A stretch of 36,585 bases of DNA. It comes from Cryptoclostridium sp964637365. GTDB lineage: Bacteria; Bacillota; Dehalobacteriia; UBA7702. The position numbers and the translations under genes were made by a program. The notes under the pieces were generated by a model. That model saw nothing but the letters and a program-made list of their open reading frames with translations, was not told the DNA's origin and made no database searches. The stretch covers positions 1 through 36,585 of the forward strand of contig CAZWWH010000020.1 in NCBI GenBank assembly GCA_964637365.1, written 5' to 3'. Below are positions 24,048 to 31,508 of the stretch, piece by piece. Each line of letters opens with the position of its first letter. Positions within the stretch are counted from its first letter, which is position 1.

Positions 24048-25019
24048 TAATAAAGGCTTGATAGATAATGAAATTGTGTCCTTTCCCGGCCCAGGAGAGA
24101 GTGGCTTCTCCTCCATCTGCATCTGAAACAATACTTACGCTCGGAATCGCAAAATAAGAAACTCCATGGGGGGATTCCTCAAGGTCTGAGGTTTCCGAAG
24201 AGCCTTCGTCAGACTGGCTTTGCAATGTGGCCGCATAAGCGGCGGCTTCGGCATCGTTGGCGGCCAGTTCCTCGGGAGTGAGGTCGCCGGTGCCTTCATA
24301 AGAGTATGTAAAACCATCGATTTCGATATCGGGCTTTGTTGTCAGCAGATGATAGCGATACAGGAGCTGCGCTGCTTCCCCTTTAGAGATCGGGTCGGCA
24401 GGATGCAGTGCGTCATCGCCCTCTACTGAAAGAAAGCCAGCATCGTAAAAATCAGTTACGGCTTTCACTGCATTGGGAGAAATTTCATCATCATCTACGA
24501 AAAGCTCTTGCCCATCCTCAACCATGGGCAAATAATCGTAGCTCTCTAGCTCATCGGAAAATTGGTAAAGAATTTGGATGGCTTCTTCCTTGGTCAATGC
24601 TTCATCGGGGGCAAAAGAATTTTCTTTTCCCGCAGGGATCAGCTTATTTTCCTTAGCCCAGTTGGCGATACCGGTTTCGTCAATTTCCGCAGAAGACGCC
24701 GAGAAACCAGGGGGTACTTCCATCAAGGACGCAACCATGGCCAAGAATTCCACGCGGGTAATCGTCTGGTCCGGAAGAAATTGGTTGCCATCGTGACGAA
24801 GAGCCCCTAATTCGTCAAGATAGACGACAGCGTCATGGTACAATGAATCCTGCGGGATATCGCGGAATGATGCGGTTGTTTCCGCTAATTCATCAAAGGA
24901 CAGGGTGTCGCAGGTTTTAAGATTTTCCGCCGCGAAGACCCCGGAGGAAAAGCAAAAACACCGGAGGAAAAGCAAAAACAGAGGATAAGAATGAATGTTG
25001 CGGTGATGATTCTTTTCAT
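23950..25019 (-). pseudogene. SLH-domain half of a wall-anchored phospholipase C, frameshifted twice
   Basis: The natural start is ATG 25019, after AAAGGGG, encoding MKRIITATFILILCFCFSSG and then VFAA^ENLK when one copy of the 20-base tandem repeat (24941-24980) is removed. With both copies the frame is lost inside the signal peptide. The downstream frame opens only at TTG 24975, without an n-region. Three SLH repeats follow (about 40-210 of the 341-residue frame), with ITRVEF, LTKEEA and ISKGEA. A linker then reaches ATLSWAGKGHNFII, where the mature phospholipase begins. A second shift near 24034-24056 separates the catalytic domain. The gene is decayed, phase-variable or misassembled. Confidence 0.8.
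24941..24980. repeat. Perfect 20-base tandem duplication in the signal-peptide codons
   Basis: Bases 24941-24960 and 24961-24980 are identical. Twenty is not a multiple of three, so one copy gives an intact signal peptide and two copies break the frame. Confidence 0.97.
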
Positions 25020-25148
25020 TTGGTTACCCCTTTCTCTATGAATTTCTACTATTTCATGAGAATCGGCTATGGTTTCAAAACCTCCTTTCTTTTTAATTGC
25101 CGCAAAATCCTTCTATGAATTATAAGTCCTTTTGTGACTTGTTGATTC

Positions 25149-25177
25149 TATATTACCATACATGTATATGTATGGCA
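25149..25177 (-). promoter_or_regulatory. Promoter with palindromic operator for the SLH-phospholipase gene
   Basis: Leftward TTGCCA (25177-25172), 17 bases, TAATAT (25154-25149). The spacer coincides with an inverted repeat, CCATACAT and ATGTATGG around four bases (25155-25174), a likely site for a dimeric repressor or activator. The leader is about 120 bases. Confidence 0.6.
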
Positions 25178-25255
25178 AGATTATTTGTTAAATTCTGACA
25201 AATTAAAGGGGCTCCGGCGGTCGCGGTTTATCTCTTGGTTCCGGGGCATAAAAAG

Positions 25256-25280
25256 AACAGCGGACGACACGTCCGCTGTT
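25256..25280 (-). terminator. Leftward terminator
   Basis: AACAGCGGAC and GTCCGCTGTT pair perfectly, followed on the leftward strand by CTTTTTAT. It ends the cupin and tetratricopeptide-like gene pair. Confidence 0.88.
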
Positions 25281-25291
25281 GAGGTCGGCTG

Positions 25292-25888
25292 TTAAGAATT
25301 TTCTTGGTTCGCCTTAATTTTATTTAAATATTCGTCATAAATGCCGCGGTAAAAATCGTTGGAGCCGGGGGCTTCCTTCAAGGCTTCAAACATGGTTTTG
25401 GCCTCGCCGTATTGTTCATGGTAAAATGCGGAAAAGGCGTTGAATCCGTCAAGATACAGTTGATAGCGGCTGTTGCCTTGGCCTTCCTTGATGAGTTTTT
25501 GATTCCTTTGGAGAAAGGCTTCGGCAGCGCTGCTGCGTTCCGACAAAAACAGCCCTGTAATATAGTGGCAAAGAAAGGTGAGACGGATATCCTTGGGCAG
25601 CTGTTTCATATCCACCTGCTTTTTCAAGGCGTCCATCTTGGCCCAGTCGCCTTTATGAAGATAGGCCTGGATTTTCAAGGTCGCCAGAATATTTTTGTCC
25701 TTGGCGGAGCTGGCAGCTTCAATCTGACGGTTGATAATGGAAAGATATTTATCAAAATCACCGGTACGGTAGGCGTCGGCCAGGCTGTTGCCATCCTGGG
25801 CATCACGCCTTAGGCGGAAATACCGCATCACAAGGTAAAACGCCATCATGGCGACGAATACAATCACGACTAATGTGCTGATTTTCAT
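25292..25888 (-). CDS. Membrane-anchored tetratricopeptide-like protein
   Basis: 198 residues; ATG 25888 after AAGGAG. One N-terminal membrane helix (about 3-22), a basic stop (RYFRLRR), then a mostly helical domain with TPR-like pairs: SLADAYRTGDFDKYLSIINRQI, ILATLKIQAYLHKGDWAKMDAL and YLDGFNAFSAFYHEQYGEAKTMFEAL. The soluble part probably faces the cytoplasm and binds a protein partner, but none is indicated. It follows the cupin gene by 13 bases and precedes a terminator. Confidence 0.78.
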   Translation of the reverse strand: MKISTLVVIVFVAMMAFYLVMRYFRLRRDAQDGNSLADAYRTGDFDKYLSIINRQIEAASSAKDKNILATLKIQAYLHKGDWAKMDALKKQVDMKQLPKDIRLTFLCHYITGLFLSERSSAAEAFLQRNQKLIKEGQGNSRYQLYLDGFNAFSAFYHEQYGEAKTMFEALKEAPGSNDFYRGIYDEYLNKIKANQENS

Positions 25889-25901
25889 TGCTTACTCCTT
25901 T

Positions 25902-26306
25902 TTAGATCATTTCCCAATTTTTAACGTCAAAGCCCGGGCTTACCACGCAGGATACCAGAACCGCTCCTTCTTTTGCCTCCGCTTTTTGCCAGGTGCCGCC
26001 GGGAATCAAGCAGTGAAAGACGTCTCTTCCTACAATTATGGCGGTAGAGGTTTCTTGGGGACGTTCGCCGTTACCGCCAAGGGATATGGTTAGGGGAGCG
26101 CCCTGGTGGAATAGCCATATTTCATCGGAGGTTACACGGTGCCACCGTGCGCTTTCTCCTGCCATGAGCAAATAATAAATGTGGGATAAAGAACATGGCT
26201 TCTTGTCTTCGGCAGGCTTTCTCCAAATTTCACAGTAATATCCACCTTCTTCGTGGGGGCGCATGCTGTATTTGTTTATCAGCGCTTCCGCTTCTTGTGG
26301 GCTCAT
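25902..26306 (-). CDS. DUF985 cupin-fold protein
   Basis: 134 residues; ATG 26306 after AAGGAG. Small single-domain cupin with the DUF985 pattern: LINKYSMRPHEEGGYYCEIWR at the start, SHIYYLLMAGESARWHRVTSDEIWLFHQGAPL in the centre and VPGGTWQ-like IPGGTWQKAEA..GAVLVSCVVSPGFD near the end. The family is related to sugar-epimerase-like cupins; its reaction is unknown. The likely promoter is leftward TTTACA, 17 bases, TAAATT upstream of the start. First gene of a two-gene unit. Confidence 0.9.
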   Translation of the reverse strand: MSPQEAEALINKYSMRPHEEGGYYCEIWRKPAEDKKPCSLSHIYYLLMAGESARWHRVTSDEIWLFHQGAPLTISLGGNGERPQETSTAIIVGRDVFHCLIPGGTWQKAEAKEGAVLVSCVVSPGFDVKNWEMI

Positions 26307-26405
26307 GTGGTAACTCCTTAAAATGTCGTAATTTAAATAATTGTATTTTTTTTGTAAAATTCCTTCTTTTTCATGGAATAACTTTTGGAAACGCTAGGGA
26401 GTCTA

Positions 26406-26434
26406 TTGACAATCAAAGGTGCTTCCTGTATATT
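26406..26434 (+). promoter_or_regulatory. Promoter of the DUF975 gene
   Basis: TTGACA (26406-26411), 17 bases, TATATT (26429-26434). The leader of about 55 bases contains two similar segments (GAAACAAATT and GAAATAAATT). Confidence 0.8.
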
Positions 26435-26495
26435 TACTTGGAATGAAACAAATTGTTCAAATGGGATGAAATAAATTATTGAAAGAGGTGTTGTA

Positions 26496-27203
26496 ATGAG
26501 TTACATTCGAGCAGAATTAAAAAAGGATGCCAAAAGTCAACTCATGGGTAACTGGGGAAAAGCCATTGGCGCCATGCTGCTGGTGGCATTGTTTGGCATT
26601 GTTATTAGCATGGTTTTTGAACTTTTGCTGCGGACGACTTCCTATGGGATGCTTCTGAACAATCCGGAAATGCTCAACAGTATGAGTGAAGAAGCGATCC
26701 TTGGCATGCTTCCTGGAATTCTCGGTTGGAGTCTCCTTTTCTCAGTGGCAGTGCTTGTTTTGACTGCTCCAGTATCCATTGGTTATTGTTTCTTTAATCT
26801 TGGCTTGATGCGGGGCGAAAATGTCTCCGCTGTTACGCCCTTTCAGGGCTTTCGTTATCTGGGCGGCACCATTGGTCTGACGGTACTGATGAGCCTGTTT
26901 CTTTTCCTGTGGTCGCTGTTGCTTTATATTCCGGGGATTGTCAAAAGCCTCAGCTATGCCATGGCTCCTTATATCTGGAGTGATAACCGTGAAATGAGCG
27001 CCCGTGACGCCATTACCCAAAGCCGCAAAATGATGGTGGGGCATAAATGGGAGTTGTTCGTATTGACCCTCTCTTTTATTCCGTGGCTCCTTCTGGTGGC
27101 CGTCACCTGCGGTTTAGGCGCTCTGTATGTGCAGCCCTATATGGAAGTAACCTTTGTCAATTTCTACGAACGTTTGAAAAACGATTACGCTTTGGAAGCT
27201 TAA
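26496..27203 (+). CDS. DUF975-family integral membrane protein
   Basis: 235 residues; ATG 26496 after AAAGAGGTG. The N-terminal amphipathic start MSYIRAELKKDAKSQLMGNWGKAIGAMLLVALFGI is typical of the family. About five or six membrane segments follow, and the family block AMAPYIWSDNREMSARDAITQSRKMMVGHKWELFVLTLSFIPW (about 152-195) is complete. Function unknown. It is monocistronic, between a strong promoter and a terminator. Confidence 0.92.
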   Translation: MSYIRAELKKDAKSQLMGNWGKAIGAMLLVALFGIVISMVFELLLRTTSYGMLLNNPEMLNSMSEEAILGMLPGILGWSLLFSVAVLVLTAPVSIGYCFFNLGLMRGENVSAVTPFQGFRYLGGTIGLTVLMSLFLFLWSLLLYIPGIVKSLSYAMAPYIWSDNREMSARDAITQSRKMMVGHKWELFVLTLSFIPWLLLVAVTCGLGALYVQPYMEVTFVNFYERLKNDYALEA

Positions 27204-27225
27204 AATTCAATATCAATAAAAGCAT

Positions 27226-27260
27226 AAGTCCATGAGGTATCAATACTCATGGACTTTTTT
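27226..27260 (+). terminator. Rho-independent terminator
   Basis: AAGTCCATGAG (27226-27236) pairs with CTCATGGACTT (27246-27256), then T residues to 27260. It closes the DUF975 transcript. Confidence 0.9.
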
Positions 27261-27351
27261 ACGATACATGATGATCAATAGAAAATTAAAAAAATTTAAA
27301 AGAACATTTCACGCTGTATTGCTCCTGCTCCTTTTTTTTATGGTGGGAATA

Positions 27352-27360
27352 TGTTATAAT
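27352..27360 (+). promoter_or_regulatory. Extended -10 promoter immediately before aroK
   Basis: TGTTATAAT (27352-27360) is a perfect extended -10. No good -35 lies 17 bases upstream, only a T-run. The ATG of aroK starts eight bases after the -10, about where transcription should begin. Confidence 0.75.
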
Positions 27361-27367
27361 CTACATT

Positions 27368-27859
27368 ATGAAAAACGTTTATTTAATTGGCTTAATGGGC
27401 TGTGGCAAAACAACGCTAGGGAAGGCTTTGGCCCAGCGGCTCCATCACAAACATATTGATACTGACGACTTAGCAGAGGAATATTTCGGAATGCCCATTC
27501 CCCAGGTATTCAAGGAACGTGGGGAAGATGGTTTCCGTGATGGTGAAACGGAGGTCCTCAGGAAGCTATGTAAACACCATAACCGTATTGTTTCCACAGG
27601 CGGCGGCATTATTTTGCGGGAGGAAAACATCGACTTGATGCGGAAAAGCGGCACAGTTATTTGGATCAAACGGGATCCCAGTCTGATCGTGCAAAATCCT
27701 CGCATACAAAAGCGTCCCTTGTTGGAAAAGGACGTCAGCGCGATTTATCCCATTTGGGAGCAGCGCAAGTCTCTTTATAAAAAGGCGTGCCACTTCGTGG
27801 TTTACAACGATGACGATAAAGAAAAAACCATGAAGGAGTTGCTGAAAATCGTCCGGTAA
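27368..27859 (+). CDS. aroK: Shikimate kinase, probably leaderless
   Basis: 163 residues, a normal length. MKNVYLIGLMGCGKTTLGKALA holds the Walker A P-loop, DTDD (about 32-35) the Mg/shikimate site, and FRDGETEVL plus STGGGIILR the shikimate-binding and catalytic Arg segments. WIKRDPSLIVQN...RPLL is the lid region. It phosphorylates shikimate at O3 in aromatic amino acid synthesis. No Shine-Dalgarno site precedes ATG 27368, and the -10 hexamer ends seven bases before it, so the message is probably leaderless. The next gene begins about 100 bases downstream. Confidence 0.95.
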   Translation: MKNVYLIGLMGCGKTTLGKALAQRLHHKHIDTDDLAEEYFGMPIPQVFKERGEDGFRDGETEVLRKLCKHHNRIVSTGGGIILREENIDLMRKSGTVIWIKRDPSLIVQNPRIQKRPLLEKDVSAIYPIWEQRKSLYKKACHFVVYNDDDKEKTMKELLKIVR

Positions 27860-27955
27860 TGCTGCTCCTGCGATAAGATATTTTGTCAATTTATGGCATA
27901 ACTCCCTTTATTCCGGGATATAATGAAGTATTCGAAGTTTGGAGGGAGGTGTGCC

Positions 27956-28255
27956 GTGGACCGATACGCAGCGGAGGAGCAGTTTTATGAACTGGCGGCA
28001 AGGTTCTTTGGACGGGAACGGTCCACACTGGGTGAACGCACCCGCCTGCGGAGGGATCTTAAGGCCGATTCTCTGGACTGCCTTTCCTTTGTTTTGGCGG
28101 CGGAAGCTTCCTTTCGCTGCCGTCTCAGTGACGACGGATTATCCCTGGCGAAAACCTTGGGGGATTTCTGGCGTGTCTTGGCCGAGGCTTTGGGCTTCGC
28201 CATGGAACCAAGCCGTGATGCTCCCATAAGGGAGCAGGAAATTTATGATGGGTAA
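27956..28255 (+). CDS. Acyl-carrier-protein-like protein
   Basis: 99 residues; GTG 27956 chosen because GGAGGGAGG ends five bases before it (an upstream in-frame ATG at 27923 overlaps a TATAAT at 27919-27924). LRRDLKADSLDCLSFVLAAE matches the carrier-protein signature, with Ser in DSL as the likely phosphopantetheine site. The sequence diverges from ordinary AcpP in being Arg-rich early and having a longer tail. It overlaps the next flavoprotein gene by up to 11 bases, so the two are translationally coupled. It is not part of a fatty-acid operon, so the acyl partner is unknown. Confidence 0.82.
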   Translation: MDRYAAEEQFYELAARFFGRERSTLGERTRLRRDLKADSLDCLSFVLAAEASFRCRLSDDGLSLAKTLGDFWRVLAEALGFAMEPSRDAPIREQEIYDG

Positions 28256-29537
28256 GAAAATTTATATGAGACGAGAAGATAAAATCATTGACATCGCGGT
28301 TATCGGCGGCGGCGCTTCGGGCCTTGTCGCCGCCCTTGCCGCGGCAAAACTTGGCGCGGAGCGGGAGATTCCCCTCACTGTTACGGTATTGGAACGCCAG
28401 GATCGTGTGGCAAAGAAGCTTTTGGCCACGGGAAACGGACGCTGTAACTTTACCAATATTGGCGCCGAGGAAAAGAACTATCATGGTCGTGACGTGGACT
28501 TCGTGGTTCCCGCTATGACGGAATTTAATCCCCTTTCTAATATTCATTTTTTTTGTGAAATGGGAATCCTTCCCCGGTATGAGGATGAGGGGAAGGTCTA
28601 TCCATACAGTGGACAGGCTTCCTCTATGGTGGATGTATTGCGCCTCACTGCCGCTCGCTGGAATGTTGGTATCGTAACGGATTGCCGGGTGGAGGCCCTG
28701 GCAAAGGAGGGTGCGTTATTTTACATAAAATGCGGCGATCAATCCCATTGGGCCCGTCGCATCATTATGGCTACCGGTGGTATGGCTGCTCCCGATTTGG
28801 GGGGCAATGGCTCCGGTTACAAAATTTTGACGTCTTTGGGCCATGGACAAGTGCCGCTTTTTCCCTCCCTGGTGCAAATCAAAACCGATAATTCGTTACC
28901 CAAGGCCTTAAAGGGCATTAAATTCAAAGGGGCGGCTGCTCTCTATAACGGCAAAACACTGCTTCGTCGGGAGTATGGAGAAGTACTCTTTACAGAATAC
29001 GGCCTTTCTGGGCCTCCGATTTTGCAGCTTTCCCGCTGTCTGGCAGAAAATCAGTACGGTGATATTACGGTAGCACTAGATTTCTTCCCGGAATTTACCG
29101 AGGAAAAATTGCGGGAGCTTCTGTGTGAGCGGCGTCGCGATTTGGGTCATCTCACATTGGAGCATTTTCTTACTGGAATGATGAACAAAAAAACAGGACA
29201 GCTTTTGTTGAAGCGCGTACTGGAAACCCAGCTGAGTCGAAAAGTCTCTGCCTTATCCGATCATGATATCGAAAAAATGGTTCATGCCCTGAAGCGCTAC
29301 AGCTTATCGGTATTAGGCGCGTTGGGTTGGAAGAATGCCCAGGTCACAGCCGGCGGCATCGATACTCGTTATTTCGACGATACCACGATGGAAAGCCGTG
29401 TTACCCCAGGGCTTTACGCCTGTGGTGAAGTGCTGGACATCGACGGCGATTGCGGGGGATATAATCTCCAGTGGGCCTGGGCCAGCGGACGTCTGGCCGG
29501 AGAGCGAGCCGCCCTCTCTTTGGAGGAAGAAGCATGA
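28245..29537 (+). CDS. HI0933/BaiN-family NAD(P)/FAD-dependent oxidoreductase
   Basis: 430 residues from ATG 28245 (ATG 28248 also fits GGAGCAGGA). Dinucleotide-binding motif IAVIGGGASGLVAALAAAKLG near the N-terminus; KKLLATGNGRCNFTN (about 65-79) and IMATGGMAAPDLGGNGSGY are signature blocks of the HI0933-like family. The C-terminal TAGGID(T)RYFDDTTMESRVTPGLYACGEVLDIDGDCGGYNLQWAWASG is the FAD-contacting region. Members include BaiN, proposed in bile-acid metabolism, but most have no known substrate. It overlaps the ACP-like gene upstream and the second flavoprotein downstream. Confidence 0.95.
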   Translation: MMGKKIYMRREDKIIDIAVIGGGASGLVAALAAAKLGAEREIPLTVTVLERQDRVAKKLLATGNGRCNFTNIGAEEKNYHGRDVDFVVPAMTEFNPLSNIHFFCEMGILPRYEDEGKVYPYSGQASSMVDVLRLTAARWNVGIVTDCRVEALAKEGALFYIKCGDQSHWARRIIMATGGMAAPDLGGNGSGYKILTSLGHGQVPLFPSLVQIKTDNSLPKALKGIKFKGAAALYNGKTLLRREYGEVLFTEYGLSGPPILQLSRCLAENQYGDITVALDFFPEFTEEKLRELLCERRRDLGHLTLEHFLTGMMNKKTGQLLLKRVLETQLSRKVSALSDHDIEKMVHALKRYSLSVLGALGWKNAQVTAGGIDTRYFDDTTMESRVTPGLYACGEVLDIDGDCGGYNLQWAWASGRLAGERAALSLEEEA

Positions 29538-31129
29538 TTCGACTGGATGAAATCAAATTGCCGGTGAACCATGATAAGTACCAGCTTTTGGCCGTTGCTG
29601 CCAAAAAACTGAAATGTTCCCCCCAGGAAATTGTGGATTTGCGGATTTTGAAGAAATCCATGGACGCCAGGAAAAAGCCGTTGCTTTTTTGGACGTACTC
29701 TCTGGGAGTCACAGTAGCGGGCAAAGAAACAAAGCTGGTGAAAGCCGCCAGGAATCCTAAGATTCATTTCGAGGAATCTTTTCATTATATACTCCCGCAA
29801 AATCAATATAGCGGGAAATTTCCCCCCTTGGTAGTGGGCGCAGGCCCCGGTGGATTATTTGCCGCTTTGACCTTGGCTGAAGCGGGCCTTGCTCCCGTTC
29901 TGGTGGAGATGGGAAAATCCGTCGAAGAACGTCAAAAAGATGTGGCACGGTTTTGGCAAGAGGGGATTTTGAATCCCCAAAGCAATATTCAATTCGGCGA
30001 AGGCGGCGCTGGCGCGTTTTCCGACGGAAAGCTCAACACCGGCACCAAGGATCCCCGCCATCGTAAAATTCTTGACGTCTTGATTCAATGTGGTGCTCCC
30101 GAAGAAATCGGGTATTTGTCGAAGCCCCATATCGGTTCCGACGATCTTCCCATTGCCGTGGCAAACCTACGAAAACGCATTGTGTCTTTGGGCGGAAAAT
30201 TCTTTTTTGAAACGAAGCTGACAGATCTTGTGGTGAAAAACGGCGAAATTGTGGGAGCACATCTGAAAACAGGTGAAAAACAGTGGGAGCATCAATGTGA
30301 CCGTGTGCTTTTGGCCACGGGACATAGCGGACGGGATATTTACGAGATGCTATACCGTCATGGCGTCGCCCTGCGACCTAAGGCTTTTTCTCTGGGGGTT
30401 CGTATTGAGCATCTCCAAGAGTGTATGGACTTCGCGCAGTATGGACAAGCGAGAGATTCTATGACCCCTTCGCTGCCTGCGGCCGATTATAAGCTAGCGG
30501 TTCACCTGCCCTCGGGACGGTCGGCCTATACTTTTTGCATGTGCCCCGGTGGGGTCGTGGTTGGGGCGGCTTCGGAAGATGGCGGCGTTGTGACCAATGG
30601 CATGAGCCAGTTTGCCCGTAATGGCGTCAACGCCAACAGCGCTTTGCTGATTAATGTGACGCCGGAGGATTTCCCCGGTCAAGATCCCTTGGCGGGGATG
30701 CGATGGCAGCGGGCCATTGAGCAACAGGCCTTTGCCGCGGGGAAATGCAACTATTATGCTCCAGCCCAGTGTGTGGAGGACTTTTTGAGGCATCGTCCCA
30801 CCACGGAATGGGGGGAAGTGAAGCCCTCGTATCTCCCTGGTGTGACCATGGGAACCATCGACGATGTTTTACCGTCTTTTATTACAGAAGCCCTCCGTAC
30901 CGCTTTGCCTTTGCTGGGCGAAAAAATTAAGGGGTTTGATGGTGGCGACGCTGTAATGACGGCTCCCGAAACCAGAAGCTCGGCCCCGCTTCGCATTCTA
31001 CGAAACGAAGAAGGAGAGAGCAATCTTAAGGGACTTTTCCCCGTGGGAGAAGGGGCCGGTTATGCCGGCGGCATTATGTCTTCGGCCGCCGATGGTATAA
31101 GAATTGCTGAAAAGGTGCTGGCGCGGTAA
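29534..31129 (+). CDS. COG2509-type FAD-dependent dehydrogenase
   Basis: About 531 residues from ATG 29534, which overlaps the previous stop (ATGA). Residues about 1-85 form an N-terminal domain (MIRLDEIKLPVNHDKYQLLAVAAKKL.., then ..EIVDLRILKKSMDARKK) typical of the family. FAD motif VVGAGPGGLFAALTLAEAGLAPVLVE follows. Other blocks are FGEGGAGAFSDGKLNTG, LLATGHSGRDIYEML, and the closing GLFPVGEGAGYAGGIMSSAADGIRIAE. It is widely conserved in anaerobic Bacillota; the substrate is unknown. Together with the ACP-like protein and the HI0933 flavoprotein it forms a tight three-gene unit. Confidence 0.93.
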   Translation: MIRLDEIKLPVNHDKYQLLAVAAKKLKCSPQEIVDLRILKKSMDARKKPLLFWTYSLGVTVAGKETKLVKAARNPKIHFEESFHYILPQNQYSGKFPPLVVGAGPGGLFAALTLAEAGLAPVLVEMGKSVEERQKDVARFWQEGILNPQSNIQFGEGGAGAFSDGKLNTGTKDPRHRKILDVLIQCGAPEEIGYLSKPHIGSDDLPIAVANLRKRIVSLGGKFFFETKLTDLVVKNGEIVGAHLKTGEKQWEHQCDRVLLATGHSGRDIYEMLYRHGVALRPKAFSLGVRIEHLQECMDFAQYGQARDSMTPSLPAADYKLAVHLPSGRSAYTFCMCPGGVVVGAASEDGGVVTNGMSQFARNGVNANSALLINVTPEDFPGQDPLAGMRWQRAIEQQAFAAGKCNYYAPAQCVEDFLRHRPTTEWGEVKPSYLPGVTMGTIDDVLPSFITEALRTALPLLGEKIKGFDGGDAVMTAPETRSSAPLRILRNEEGESNLKGLFPVGEGAGYAGGIMSSAADGIRIAEKVLAR

Positions 31130-31208
31130 AGGATTGATTCTCGATGGAACGTTTCTTTAGGAAAAAAGAAAAAATAATGTAAAAAAACGAAAAATTATCA
31201 AAAATACC

Positions 31209-31237
31209 TTGTGAAAATCACAGGATTTGGTTACAAT
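31209..31237 (+). promoter_or_regulatory. Promoter with palindrome before the K+ channel unit
   Basis: TTGTGA (31209-31214), 17 bases, TACAAT (31232-31237). The -35 is the left arm of TGTGA-AAA-TCACA, a perfect inverted repeat, which suggests a regulator-binding site. Confidence 0.65.
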
Positions 31238-31349
31238 AAATGTATCAACCCGGGGTGTACAATGAAAATACAAAAATACAATGTAATATTATTTATCATA
31301 TAGAAATCTGCGACCTCATTGAGATTAGCCCATGGAAGAGGTGACCGTT

Positions 31350-31505
31350 ATGAAAAAATTGAAGTGCTTTTTCATTATCTTCGGTGTTTTGTCTGTGGCC
31401 GCCGGCATTGTTGCCGCTTGGTATCACAGAGATTTCCTTCGCAGCAAAATCAAGGCGTATTTTACTGCCAAAGATTTTACTGAGCTGCCCATGAACGGAG
31501 AATGA
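31350..31505 (+). CDS. 51-residue single-pass membrane peptide upstream of the K+ channel
   Basis: ATG 31350 after GAAGAGGTG (ATG 31332 is in frame but lacks a ribosome site). The peptide has a basic start (MKKLK), one hydrophobic helix (about 6-27, CFFIIFGVLSVAAGIVAAWY) and a charged tail ending in ELPMNGE. Its stop ends at 31505, one base before the first possible channel start, so translation is probably coupled. No family recognised. It could be a channel subunit or simply a leader that sets channel translation. Confidence 0.68.
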   Translation: MKKLKCFFIIFGVLSVAAGIVAAWYHRDFLRSKIKAYFTAKDFTELPMNGE

Positions 31506-31508
31506 TTG

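Noticed and set aside
27232..27459. 75-codon rightward frame upstream of and overlapping aroK
   Set aside because: It crosses a terminator and the aroK promoter in a different frame and shows no protein-like composition.
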